Part shown: piece after piece, positions 35,171 to 46,157 of the stretch
How positions within the stretch are numbered: the stretch's first letter is position 1
Layout: every line of letters starts with the position of its first letter
NCBI GenBank assembly: GCA_029582165.1
Contig: CM055876.1
Location: forward strand, 16,393,501 to 16,457,500
DNA length: 64,000 nt
Reading direction: 5' to 3'
Source: Portulaca oleracea
Taxonomy: Eukaryota; Streptophyta; Magnoliopsida; Caryophyllales; Portulacaceae
Translations under genes and position numbers: made by a program
The notes under the pieces: generated by a model
What the model saw: the letters and a program-made list of their open reading frames with translations, nothing else
What the model was told of the DNA's origin: nothing
The model's database searches: none

Positions 35171-36220
35171 TTTAAGGGATTTGGTATCCCGCCCGCACAT
35201 TAAAATATGGATTGGATGAGTTGAGGAAAACAGTTAAGGGTTAAAGGTTTGTAAAACGTTTGATTTGATCCCTCTCCCTAAAATGAATTGAAATGAACTT
35301 AAACTGTTTTAAACGTTAGGGGTAGACATTATTGAGATTTCCCACTCATTTTTGAAATGTTTTGTTTTCAGGTGAAGATCTAAATGCTGGGGACGGGAAT
35401 TAGAAGTGAGGACGACGAGTCTAGAAGTCCTTAAATCTTTTTATTTGTTTTCGTTATGATTTCTTAAAGTTTGTTTTGAGTTGTTAGTAGTTACCGTTAG
35501 CAGACAGTTGTGTTTTCCTTTCTCGCCTTGTATTCCTTCGGAGATACGGCAGTGACGCCCAAACTAAATTTGAAGTCTTCCGCTAAGTTTTGTCTGTTAA
35601 CGTTAGTTTGACTTTGACTTTTCTATAATTGAATTTCCGGGGCGTTACAATTTTCTATTCGTTCTTTTCAAATATAATCAAATTCTTTTTTTTTCCTTTT
35701 CCTTTCCTTTCCTCTTCTTTTATTTATTCTTTCTTTTTCTTTGCAGTAACCAAGTGTGTGAATGTTTTTTTGTAACTGATGTAGCATATTGTGAGAATAG
35801 TAATTGCTGTAATTGAAGATTGTAACCGACACTTTTAGGGATAAGGAATTGAAGAGTTGCTTAAACAAATTTAATTTTTTTGTGCTTGACACATGGCAAC
35901 TTCTTGTTGATTTTAGTTTTGTTTTAATATAATTAATAGATTATCACTTAATAGCTTTTATACCACATATTATATGGTACACCTTCGGAGTACCTATGTA
36001 TCTTGATTCACCAATATATTAAATCTTAAAAAAGGTTTCATCAATATTTATTATAAAATTCATCATAAGCTTATTTACATTATTGCAAAAATTCATCGAT
36101 ATTTTTAAATTTATCAATATTTCACAAATTCATCACGTAAAAAATCGATTTATTTTTGTAAGTCCACCACAAATGTGCCATGTAATTTGCGACATGACAA
36201 TTAATATGGAATAGAGGGAG

Positions 36221-36695
36221 TAAAGTTGATGTCTAAAGAAAAAAAAAGTTAACTGGGATAATGCCTTGGTTTCTACCCCTTCCGTTCCACATTGTATGTC
36301 ACTTACGGCGTTTAAAATTCAGTGGAAATGATTGATATGATAAATGTTACTTTTTGGAAGTTTAGGTAAGTTCTATTAATTTTTGTAAATTTAAGTATGT
36401 TTGGGTAACTTTTAGTAAGTTTTGGTAATTGTTAGAAAGTTTAGGTAATTTTTTTATAATTTCTTATTTATTTCATTTCTATTATTTTTTATTTTTTTAA
36501 TTATTGTAAATTTTTATTTTATAGTTTTTAGTTTTAATTTTAATTTTAATTTTAATTTTTAATTATTTATTTTAATATTTCATTTTCATTTTTATTATTA
36601 TTTTTATTTTTAAATTTAACATTTTAAAAATTTTTCAATAATTAAATTGTTAATATTTTATTATTTTTACACATTTATTCATTTTACATTATAAA
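36221..36695. other. Non-coding; possible Stowaway left end
   Basis: TACCCCTTCCGTTCCACATTG at about 36277 looks like a Stowaway left end without a matching right end. 36360-36690 is (G)GTAAxTTT- and TTTTAATTT-rich simple sequence. Confidence 0.4.
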
Positions 36696-37529
36696 TGTAA
36701 AACCCCGAAAAATGAGAATGTGTTTACTGTTACATCGTTAAGAATCTAAGTTGTTCCAGTTAATTTTGAGAATTTATCTATGATTATTTCTGCCAACACT
36801 TGAGCTCGTAGGACTATTGAGAGATTAACAAGGGTATTTTAGTATTTTTCTACGTGCTTGGGAGTAAGGGTAATTTTATGTGGTTAATATTGATATGATT
36901 TATGTGAAATTTCCTATAATTATTTTTGTGATAATTATTTTAGAAAAAAAAATATTCTATTTACTATTATTAACAACAAGTTTTAATTAATTTCAATTTT
37001 TACAAAATTATTTTACCGTAGGTATAAATAGTAAACTACAAACCCTAATCACAAACCCTAACCCTGCTTTGCTCTCTACCTCTCTTTGTTGTGGGCCACC
37101 AGTTGTGCTACCGCTTGCCATTTGCCACCGCCAGATGTCGCTGGCAACCCCGCCCCACCACCAATAATCGCTTGCAACCGTTCCCTCTTTCTCTGTCCAT
37201 CTCGATCTACTCTCTATGTCGTCGCATTGCAACCACGCGACGTCATTGCCAACCACCCGGTCGCTGCACACCGCCGCCCAGGCCATCGCATCCATCGCCA
37301 CACTACCACCTACCGAACCCATCATGGCGCCCAAACTACGAAACCCTCGTTGTTGCCACTACCAAGCCCAGACTCGACCACTAAACCAGATCCGACCGTC
37401 AATGATCACCCTACGCCGCCTACCCTTGCCACCTTGACCGCCACACAGCCAGCCACCCCTTTGTGTAAACCCTTTAGTGTTATATTGTTGATATTATTGT
37501 ATTTTCATGCAAAATTATAATTATTCTAA

Positions 37530-37537
<8 letters not shown>

Positions 37538-37602
<65 letters not shown>
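37538..37602. repeat. (ATT)n/(ATC)n microsatellite
   Basis: ATT repeats pass into ATC repeats inside the interrupted LTR. The array continues on the far side of the TRIM (39165-39197). Confidence 0.9.
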
Positions 37603-39164
37603 TGTTGGGGAGATTCAAGGCGGGAGCTCACTTCAATCAAGGCCTATGGTACACGAGTTAAGTGAGGTTCCATCTTAAAACCAATTGATGTTAAGAGGAG
37701 TAACCCACTTGACTTATATACTATGTCCTTTCTCTATACTTTTCCGATATGGGACATTTTTACTCATGGGTGAATCCCAACAATCTCCCCCTTCACACAT
37801 GAGTCTCTCCCCCTTGATCGGAAGCCTCTTTTTGCCAAGGTTTCAAGTCACCATCAGGAGCCCATCATAGTCATACCTTACTCTATAGAGTCGCACTCTA
37901 CTCCACCAGAGTCTAATGCTACCACTCTGCATGAAGAGTCCCAGCCGCATCTTACTCCACAGAGTCGCACCCTACTCCACCCGAGTTTCATGTAGGGATG
38001 GCAGCGGGTCCTGGACCCGGTCCATTAAGATGGGTCTAGGTCCAAAAAATTTGGACCCGGCGGGACTCAGGGCGGGTCTGGGTTTGAAAAAAAATTAGCG
38101 GGTCCAGGTCCGGGTCTAAGCATGGACTCGTAGACCCGACCCGTGGACTCGTCATAATATAAACATTTATAATTAATTTCCAAAAAAAATTTAGTTAACT
38201 GAATCTGAAATAAGACTAAAACCCTAATCTTTGATTATGTCACACAGTCACTCTCACGCAGGCCACATTCACCACAGCCGCACTACTACTCTACTGCCCA
38301 TCTCCTCCCCTCTCACCTCACAATTTCACACACTCCATCTCCATTCTCCAATTCTCCATTCTTCATCTCCATCCACAGTCCACAAACCACACTCACACAT
38401 TCTCCAATCTCCACCAGGCGACGCAGCACCGCAGCACCGCAGTCCGCAACAGCAACACCACACTCACACATTTTGTTGATGTCTTGTTGACTTTTGTGAT
38501 GTTTTAACGTTGGAAACTTAGAATTCGCACGTATCATCGTATATTTGTGTTTTGATGTTTTTATTGTGTTAAGAATAGGTGTTTTAAATAGAATAGTTAC
38601 TATTATACATGTATACAAGTATAAAATTAACCCTAAAAATTAATAAATCTAGTAAGAAATGAATAATATGGTTGGACCCATTAAGGACCCGTAGACCCAT
38701 GGATCCGCTGAGTCCGGGTCCGGGTCCGGGTCTGAATTTTTGAGACCCATCGGGTCCCGGGGCGGGTCCGGGTCCAGCAGGACCCGCCCCAGACCCTGCC
38801 CATTGCAATCCCTAGTCTCATGCCACCACTCTATGCATTCAGGATACCCAATCGTGCATGCGTCATGGTCCTTTCTCCTGTCCATGGTGATCTTCTCGCA
38901 CCTTGCGCCAAGCCGAACGAACCATCGGCTCTAATACCTTTTGTTGGGCAGATCCAAGGCGGGAGCCCACTTCAACCAAGACCCATAGTACACAAGTTAA
39001 GTGAGGTTCATCTTGGTTTGAAAAAAAAAAAGAAAAAAAAGAAGTGAGGTTCCATCTTAAAACCAATTCATGTTAAGAAGAGTAGCCCACTTGACTTATA
39101 TACCATGTCCTTTTTCTTTACTTTTTCGATGTGAAACATTCTTACTCATGGGTGAATCCAAACA
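37603..39164 (-). mobile_element. TRIM (miniature LTR retrotransposon), minus
   Basis: LTRs lie at 37603-37782 (180 bp) and 38942-39164 (223 bp), both TGTTGGG...AACA. The second is longer because of a partial repeat and an A-rich insert near 39010-39050. Perfect 5-bp duplication ATCAT (37598-37602, 39165-39169). Polypurine tract AAGGGGGAGA (minus) is next to the left LTR; primer site GGTATTAGAGCC (minus) lies next to the right LTR, near 38927-38938. Without the nested hAT the internal region is about 340 bp and non-coding, which fits a TRIM. Confidence 0.9.
37993..38814. mobile_element. hAT-type MITE, 822 bp, inside the TRIM
   Basis: Ends are TAGGGATGGCAGCGGG and, on the minus strand, TAGGGATTGCAATGGG. 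8-bp duplication GTTTCATG/GTCTCATG (7 of 8; 37985-37992, 38815-38822). The arms are rich in GGGTCCGGGTC words; ORFs there are artefacts. Confidence 0.88.
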
Positions 39165-39604
39165 ATCATTATCATCATCATCGTCATCATCATCATTATT
39201 GTTGTTGTAATTTCTGTTTCTAAATTATTATGTGTATATGGTTGTACAATTTGTAAATTTAGACATATTGGTAATCTTTCAATAAAAATGGGTTGTATGC
39301 ATGAATTGATAGAATGAATTAAGGTTTAGGTTCATAATAGATGTTGTTGTTCAAGTTGATATTATTTATTTTGATTGAGTTATGATGAACGTGGTTTTGA
39401 TTAATATAACAGGGTTGTGTTTAATGTTGAATAGTTTCATGTTCATAAATAAATTGTTTAATCTTAGTTTTATTTGGTAAGTTATCAAAGTTTTAAATTA
39501 TGTATTAGTTTTCATACTTAAAAGTTATGTTGTGACTACTTGAAAAGTGTTTTTAAACCCCTTTCACGATTGTATAAGTTTTAAAACGTATTATGTTAAA
39601 TTAA

Positions 39605-40850
39605 GTTTCAAACATTACTGTACTATCCGAGAAAAACTCTAAGTGTCCCACGTGGTGTATGACGAATCGAATGAAGTATCAAAATCTTTAGAGGATTTAA
39701 ATGTATTTTATTATGATGTTAAAGTGAATCAAAATAATAAAAATTAAAAGAACTGCTAATTAATTTTTAATCAATGTTAATAAACTCAATTTAAACTCCA
39801 TAAACTACAAACCATGAGATTCAAATACAGGGGTAAGGTTACGAATTCGAAAGTAAAAACTCTCGAATTCGCCTGATCAAAGAACGAACTCTACTAAATC
39901 GGTCGATTAAAGAAAAGAGTAGAAGAGAAGAATTAATTAGATTAATCAATATTATTTAGCGCATATAAATGAAATAATTAAATGTAAAAATGAAATAAAA
40001 CAAATAAATGCAAATAATAAAATGAAATAAAAGAACAAAAGCATAAACATTTTCAAATTTACATTTAATCAGATTAATTAGAAATCAATATTATTATTTA
40101 AGTCAGATTTACATCATAATAAAGGGAAGATAAAATAAAAAAAGATGTTAATATCAAATTAAAGCCAAGATTATTAATGCAAACTGATAGAATGGAGGAG
40201 GGAGAAGAAGATAAAATCACCTAATATCAATACTCCTAGGGTGATTTTTGTGGTTTGGGAAAAGAGTGAAAGTGAAAGTATAATTATAGTGGTGGAGGTA
40301 GAGTTTAAAGATGGGGAAAAAAAGATGGAAATGGGGGGAAATTTGAATTCAAAGAGACGTGTGTCAAGTGTGTGTTAGAATTACTCTAGAAACACCCAAC
40401 ATAAGTTGTCACATGGAAAAGTGTGTCAGCGTGTGGCACAAGTGTGTCTGTTTTTTTTTAAAAAATTATTTGTGGTTGACTTGGATAGATGACTTGGGTT
40501 AGCTATTTTGGTGCGTTGTTCTTAATTTTTTCATCATTTTGCGCATTCCAAAAATTCTTAGTATTTAATATTAAATTAGAAATTAAAATAAAAAATAATA
40601 AAAATTACATAATTACAAAGTAGAATTGAGTAATAAAATTGAAGTTTACATTTATGTATTTATGTTATTATTAAGTTATTATTACATCTTTTACATCTAT
40701 TATCATTATTAAGTAGAAACCTTATGTGTTTAATTGTACCTTTTATGATTATTTTGCTATGAAGGTCGATTATAATAATAATAATTATTATTATTATTAT
40801 TTTATTATTATTATTACTATTATTATAAGTTTGTTCATTACAAGTTAATG
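39605..40850. other. Unidentified about 1.2 kb AT-rich segment in the LTR
   Basis: This stretch does not follow the solo LTR sequence on either side. It contains GAATTCGAAAGT...CTCTCGAATTC and purine-rich runs (40195-40350). It may be an insertion, but I could not find terminal repeats or a target duplication. Confidence 0.3.
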
Positions 40851-41490
40851 TCTCGAACTTTACTATTATAATATAACATGTTATTCTTGAATTTTCTTTA
40901 CGTAAAAAGGTTTAGTTTTGTTTATATTTGGTGGTAATTGAATCTTAGCTTATTTGGTTGTGATATTTTTAAGGTAGTTTTATTTTGAATATTAGTTTGA
41001 ATTTCAGGCTTATGTATTTATTTTGGGAATTTGTGTTGATTAATTTGTAAGGTTTGCCTTGCTTGTGTTAAGAGGGTTAATTGGTGTCTTTTGATCATGG
41101 TTAGCTGTTTAGAGGCCCAAGTTAGAGTCTTGGGTCGTGTTGATTAGAGTTAAGGTTGGAAATACAAAATAATAATTAACCAGGTTGGGGATAGTTTTGA
41201 TGCGTCATGTTAGAAAATCCACCATAAATTGTGTAATTGAGTTTTAAGCCAATTGTTTGGTTAAGAAGTTCCATAGGGTGTTAGTTTTTATAAGAATTTT
41301 ACAGGATGGAGAGGTGTATCATTCGAGTTATGACCCCATTACCCGACCTAGGTCAAAATTGAACTAGCTTGGTTGTTGGCCGTGTTTGGGACCCTTCGAG
41401 TATGTTGGGGTCAACATGAGAATTTTAGTAGATATTTTGAGATTTCCAGAAAATTTAGAATTAGGTAGGTGGGGTGTTGGGAAGTCAAAT

Positions 41491-44400
41491 TGTAACGCCC
41501 CTAAAATTCAATTATAGAAAAGTCAAAGTCAAACTAACGTTAACAGACAAAATTTAGCGGAAGACTCAAACTCTTATTGGGCGTTACTGCCGTATCTCCG
41601 AAGGAATACAAGGCGAGAAGGGAAACTACAACTGTCTGATAACGTTAAACCAAACTAACAACTCATACTTAGGGGTAAACCTCAAAACTAACTTCAAGTT
41701 TCTCATAAAAGAAAGGCAAAATAATCAACGACTTCTAAACATGACGTCCTCACTTCTAATTCCCGTCCCCAGCATATAGATCTTCACCTGAAAACAAAAC
41801 ATTTCAAAAATGAGGGGGAAATCTCAATAATGTCTACCCCTAATGTTAAAAACAAGTTAAGTTCATTTCAATTCATTTGAGGGAGAGGGAATAAGTCAAA
41901 TCATTTCACAAACCTTTAATCCCTTATCTGTTTTCCTCAACCCAACCAATCCATTTTATTATGCGGGCGGGATATCAAATCCCATAAGGTAACATCGCCT
42001 ACCAAAGGCATCAAGAACATTCGCCTACCAAAGGCATCAAAGATCATTTATCCTATATCAGGGATGAAACCCTGATCTCCTGACACATAACCCATACAGG
42101 ATACCAAATCCTGGTCTCAGGGTTATCGCCCGCAAAAATAATCGCCTACCAAAGGCATCAAACAATCGCCTACCAAAGGCATCAACAATCGCCTACCAAA
42201 GGCATCAAAAATCATCTATCCTATATCTGGGATGAAACCATGATCTCCTGACACATAACCCATACAGGATACCAAATCCTGGTCTCAGGGTTATCGCCCG
42301 CAAAACAATCGCCTACCAAAGGCATCAAAGAGTAAACCCGCTTAATGTTTCACTTTGAATTATTAGTATATTATTCAAACTCAACTCACAACTCTCAAGT
42401 CAAACCCAACCCAGGTTATCAAAACCAATAACAAAACTACTTATAAAAGACCATCTCAATTTCAATAACTCATAAAATCAAAGTACAAACAAATACAAAC
42501 AGTTATCCAAAACAGATGGTCACATTTCCACAAAAGTCCCTTTTCGGGATGCAATTCTGAAAACAGATTAGAAAACATTAAAACACATTTAAAGAGCATC
42601 CCGGTGGGGATTAGAGCATAGACATTACCTGGTTAGGTTCACTTCACAGCAAAACGAACACACTTGAGCTCACTAACGACGCGAATTAGCTCGGGCCTAA
42701 ATTAAAAGTAATTATTCTAATCAAAACGCGCCCTTTGAAGTTAGTATTAACTACCTTCTAACTAACCCTCCCCTAGGAACCCTATAGACTCCTATCAATC
42801 ATGAATTTACACTTTAAAACATTTAATACATTCCAAATAATCACATAACCAGCTCAAAACATCACTTTCACACAACAACACTTTTATTAATAAGTAACAT
42901 TGACAAAACAGATTACAGCATCCACATAAAAAGGGTCAAAACTTGACTTCCCGACATCCTATGGGTCTGGTTTTGGACTTTTCGAAAACCTTGGAATGTC
43001 TACTAAAATTCTTATGTTGACGACGAAGCCCATATCAGCCTCGAAAGACTCTAAAAGTATCAAATTCTCCAACTGGTCCAGTTCCGACAGGTTCTGGTAA
43101 AATGACTATAACTCGAGCTATACAACTCAAAAGTCCGTTCCGCAAAATTCCTATGAAAGGTAACATCTAGGGGAACCTCCAGTCCAAAGGGTTCGATCAA
43201 AGGATTACTATACTAATCGTGGTGACCCGATCTTTAGACACTAACAAAACTGTCCCAATCCCGGTTCTTATTTAATTTATAGTTTTCGGTTCTAACTTCC
43301 ACCAATCGATCCCGGGGTCCTAATTAGGGCATAGAACAGTAACTAAGATCCAAAGTAATTAATCCTAATCCAACTAAGGTCCAAACATCAAACCTCCTAT
43401 CATCAAAACTAAATTGTAAAATAATCTTTTACACATTACAACATGCTAATAAATAAAACTAATACTTTGATCAAAACAACACAATTAACTTTACTTCGTG
43501 CATAGGATAATACTAACAAGAACCCTAACATGATTTACCAAGCATAATACTTATCACATAAATTTGAAACTCATAATTAAACTTACGACCCTAACATGCT
43601 TTACAAAATATGAATTACCTAATAGTCACATGAATAAATAAAAGTAACTTATAATCATCTAACTAATTAGTCAAGAATTATAATTTGAATCATATGAGTG
43701 ACATCACAGTAGCATACATAAACAGAATATATAATCACATAGCTAATGAGCATTAGTCATAATAATTAACACTCTAGTTCATGAATAAAATCACATCATT
43801 AACCCTACACATACTCTTCATATAAATCACAAAGGGTATCATGTTTCAGCGACAAGAAGGATAAAAGAACCATCTAATTGCTTAACTAACATACCAAAGA
43901 CTGATCTTGATGATTACTTACTTATAGTACTTAATTAAGCACAATTATCATGCTTAGAAACCCCAATACATGATTATGAAAGAACCAGTGCAGACCCATA
44001 CGAATAGAGCATGAATGAAACCAATCAAGAACTCGAATTTGGAACAGAGAGTTACACTCGGTGGTCGTCTGGTGGTTTACGGCGAGTCAAGGCGGCTTTT
44101 GGTGTCCGGTGTGTCGGTGGAGGCCTGGGTACGTCGGGTCGGTAGTCACGGCGTTGGTGAAGCCTATGGTTGCGATGGTTGGACAATACAGCAAACCCGT
44201 CGTCTTCCCCTTCGTCCTGGCGGTGGCGGCGACGGCCGAGGAACGCGGCAGAGAACGAGCATCGGACGTAGAGAACAGCGGTGCCGCGTGCGGGCGGTGT
44301 TGCGACTCCGAGGCAGCGATGGTGGCACGGGGTGTGTGTAAGTCGTCGTCCGACGTCGTCAAGGTGGCAGCGGCGGAAATGGTGGTCGTGGATGTCAGCG

Positions 44401-45215
44401 GTGGTTCTTTGGGGTTGGTCGACGATGGCCAAGCGATGGTCGGCGGTGGTGGCGGAGAGGGAGTGAGAGAATAGGGAGAAACTCAGAGAGAAGAAAATAG
44501 GGTTTGCGTGTGTGGTTGTGTTTAGTGCTAGGTTTAATTATCAACCTAACCCTAATCTCCCCCTAATCCACCTTTAATCCCAATCTAATCTCCAAAGATC
44601 TCGTTAACTGACTTGACCTTTAATCCATAACCAACTCTCCTTCTGATATGATTCTACTACTTGCTAATAACCATGATCACTACTAATAATACTATTCCTA
44701 AAAAAATAACTCTACTAACACTAATCCAAACTAATGGTGGTAATACTACTAACCACGTAACAATACTACTCCATAACTCTTCACGTAAGAAAAGTAATTA
44801 ATAATAATAATAATAACAACAACAAAATATAATAGTAATAAAACATAATACAATACATAATACTCATAATTGTATAAGAGGAATTAAATACTAGTCACAT
44901 AACAATGATAATCACTTAATAATATTAATAATAATAATCACGTAATAGTAGTAATAATCACATAATAATAATGATAATCATATAATAACAGTAATAATAA
45001 TAATAATAATAACAATAACTTAGTTCTAATCTAACTCCACTTCTACTTCTAACAAGAATACGATTTTGATTTCTAATTAGTACCAATAATAATAATACTC
45101 CTAATAATAATAACATATACTAATAATAATACTAATAACAATAACCATAATAATAAAATAATATTCACATAGCAACAATAATAATAATATCAATAATAAT
45201 AAAAATAATAATTGC

Positions 45216-45259
<44 letters not shown>

Positions 45260-45500
45260 CACATAGTAATAACGATAATACTAATAATAACAACACATGA
45301 AAATACCAATATGCCCTTACTCCCAAGCACACTCCCGTAACACATAAAATTACTATAATGCCCTTGTTAGTCCCTCAACGATCCTACGAGCTCAAGTGTT
45401 AGCATAGATAACCATAAATGAATTCTGAATAATTAACGGAGTCAACTTAAATTACTAACGTCATAATGGTCAACGCACTTGAAATTTGCGGGGTTTTACA
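41491..45500 (-). mobile_element. 3' LTR (4010 bp) of non-autonomous element
   Basis: On the plus strand it starts TGTAACGCCCC and ends GGGGTTTTACA, i.e. the family A LTR in reverse. The GC-rich block (44050-44470), palindromic minisatellite (41994-42330) and AT/TAA-rich segment (44800-45290) are present in reverse order. The left edge lies at GTCAAAT of the older LTR. Over the first about 650 bp I count roughly nine differences from 46158-46806, i.e. about 1-1.5 percent, so the insertion is young. Confidence 0.9.
41994..42330 (-). repeat. Expanded palindromic minisatellite with 170-bp higher-order unit
   Basis: Six copies of TCGCCTACCAAAGGCATCA in groups of 2, 3 and 1. The block between the groups (TATCCTATATC..GGGATGAAACC to GGTTATCGCCCGC) occurs twice, at about 42048-42135 and 42217-42305. 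The other LTR at 46658-46806 keeps only the first group and one block. Confidence 0.9.
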
Positions 45501-45626
45501 TCATTACCCCCTTAAAAGAAGTTTCTTCCTCGAAACTTAAACTCAACACCAACAGTCTGCCAAACGGAATTAACGGTGGCACTAACCGAAAATTCTGGGT
45601 TTTACATCATTACCCTCTTTAAAAGA
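45501..45626 (-). promoter_or_regulatory. Polypurine tract, present twice
   Basis: On the minus strand CTTTTAAGGGGGTAATGA precedes the 3' LTR start at 45500. About 105 bp earlier CTTTTAAAGAGGGTAATGA is followed by a second TGTAAAACCC (45598-45607). Both are preceded by GTTTCGAGGA(A/C)(A/G)AAACT, the usual end of pol in plant chromoviruses. Confidence 0.75.
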
Positions 45627-45652
45627 GTTTTGTCCTCGAAACTCGACGCACC

Positions 45653-45790
45653 TTATGTGTTGAAAAGGTGTGAATACTTCGATCCTATCTCCTTCTTGGC
45701 TTCCCATGTGGCTTCAATTGTAGCATGGCTCGTCCATCACACTCCTACTAGAGGGACGATCTCGATCTCTTCGAAGCTGATTCTCACATC
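45653..45790 (-). pseudogene. Relic of a chromodomain (end of chromovirus pol)
   Basis: In one minus-strand frame the peptide runs EIEIVPLVGV, stop, then ATIEATWEAKKEIGSKYSHLF before TAA at 45653-45655, closely matching the consensus end of chromovirus integrases (EATWExExxI..xYPHLF). This shows that the non-autonomous element descends from a Ty3/gypsy chromovirus whose gag-pol was deleted except for its last about 45 codons. One in-frame stop replaces a residue before Trp. Rejected alternative: the plus-strand frame at 45576-45839 is the shadow. Confidence 0.75.
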
Positions 45791-45850
45791 AAACGGAAAT
45801 CTCCAACAGCTGCTCCTTGTTGGTCAGGTTCTCGCTTAGCCTCCGAATTC

Positions 45851-46069
45851 TCATCGAACGTCTTCTTCTGCTTCCAGGCCCTCCTCGGGGCTGTATTCCG
45901 TACCCACCTCGGGTTTCAAGTCTTTTAGAGGAGCTAAAGTCTCATGTTCATAGCAAAGACGACGATATACAATCCAACATATGAAAAATAAAATAGTTAA
46001 GCATGCACTTACAACATATAAGAAATCCAAGAAACAGACAAACATTCCATACCCCCATCCTACACTCAT
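45851..46069 (-). CDS. 72-residue single-pass membrane-type ORF in the retroelement
   Basis: Unrecognised. It starts at ATG 46069-46067, 74 nt downstream (minus) of the primer-binding site, and is the first ATG frame of any length in the element's transcript; the in-frame GTG just upstream was not used. Residues about 9-34 (MFVCFLDFLYVVSACL onward) form one strongly hydrophobic segment, followed by YRR and an acidic tail (EYSPEEGLEAEEDVR). This predicts a type III/signal-anchor topology with a cytoplasmic acidic tail. It is not a known gag, pol or env domain to my knowledge. It could be a chance ORF, but its position directly after the primer site and its clean layout deserve a test. If translated, it would be the only product of the element. 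Confidence 0.4.
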   Translation of the reverse strand: MSVGWGYGMFVCFLDFLYVVSACLTILFFICWIVYRRLCYEHETLAPLKDLKPEVGTEYSPEEGLEAEEDVR

Positions 46070-46142
46070 CACTCCGAACGTAGCATCCTAAGGTCTAACT
46101 AAACCTAAGGGACACTTAGGAGCTAGCAGGTCGCAACCCAGA

Positions 46143-46154
46143 GCTCTGATACCA
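46143..46154 (-). promoter_or_regulatory. Primer-binding site, initiator Met-tRNA
   Basis: Minus strand TGGTATCAGAGC, a perfect match to the usual plant primer site, 3 nt inside the 5' LTR edge (46158). Confidence 0.92.
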
Positions 46155-46157
46155 TTC

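Larger units (their letters stand above)
31834..35649 (+). mobile_element. Solo LTR, family A, 3816 bp
   Basis: Starts TGTAAAACCCCG, ends CGGGGCGTTACA, with a perfect 5-bp duplication ATTTT (31829-31833, 35650-35654). There is no coding sequence between. The TATA box at 32175, a GC-rich CpG-dense block (32250-32860), AT-rich middle and a minisatellite near 35047 match the LTRs of the element at 41491-46806. Chromovirus (Del/Tekay-like) ancestry is inferred from that element. Open frames in the GC-rich block are composition artefacts. Confidence 0.92.
30395..35940 (-). mobile_element. Non-autonomous Helitron, minus, carrying a solo LTR
   Basis: On the minus strand the 5' end is TCTATTAATTATATTAAAAC, very like the 5' end of the Helitron at 48567 (TATTAAAACAAAA shared). 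The 3' end is CTAG preceded by a worn hairpin (CCCGTGTATTACATAGGG, 30406-30423). Insertion is between A and T, as Helitrons do. No RepHel gene. Without the 3.8 kb solo LTR it is about 1.7 kb. The 3' hairpin has lost some pairing, but the restored Stowaway arms support the call. Confidence 0.75.
30375..36220. mobile_element. Stowaway MITE split by a Helitron
   Basis: The left arm 30375-30394 (CTCCCTTCATTCTATATTAA) is cut off by the Helitron and resumes at 35941 with TTATCACTTAATAG. The right end at 36220 reads on the minus strand CTCCCTCTATTCCATATTAA followed by TTGTCATG. Arm-to-arm agreement (ATATTAATTrTCA) continues straight across the Helitron junction, which supports both the MITE and the Helitron edges. 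TA flanks on both sides (30373-30374, 36221-36222). Without the insert the MITE is about 300 bp. Confidence 0.8.
36696..41490 (+). mobile_element. Second family A LTR, interrupted and truncated
   Basis: Starts TGTAAAACCCCGAAAAATG like the solo LTR at 31834, with TATAAATA at 37023-37030, AAACCCTAA words and a GC-rich block (37080-37460). It resumes after the TRIM at 39165. 41090-41490 follows the 33940-34378 part of the solo LTR (CCCAAGTTAGAGTC, GTTATGACCC, GATTTCCAGAAAA, GTTGGGAAGTCAAAT). It then stops abruptly where the minus-strand element begins; the remaining about 1.3 kb of LTR is absent. Flank before the start: ATAAA. Confidence 0.8.
45501..46157 (-). mobile_element. Internal region (657 bp) of the giant-LTR element
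   Basis: In order on the minus strand: primer site, small membrane-type ORF, about 60 nt gap, chromodomain relic, two polypurine/LTR-start segments. No gag, protease, RT or integrase core. The LTRs (4 kb) are six times longer than the internal part, unlike LARDs, which have long internal regions. Mobilisation would need proteins from an autonomous chromovirus. Confidence 0.85.

Noticed and set aside
37008..37520. Open frames in the GC-rich block of the second family A LTR
   Set aside because: Same position in the LTR as the rejected frames at 32229-32934, both strands open, no domain.
44015..44474. Open frames of 60-137 residues on both strands
   Set aside because: They fall in the GC-rich block of the minus-strand LTR; four to five overlapping frames in both orientations show a base-composition effect.
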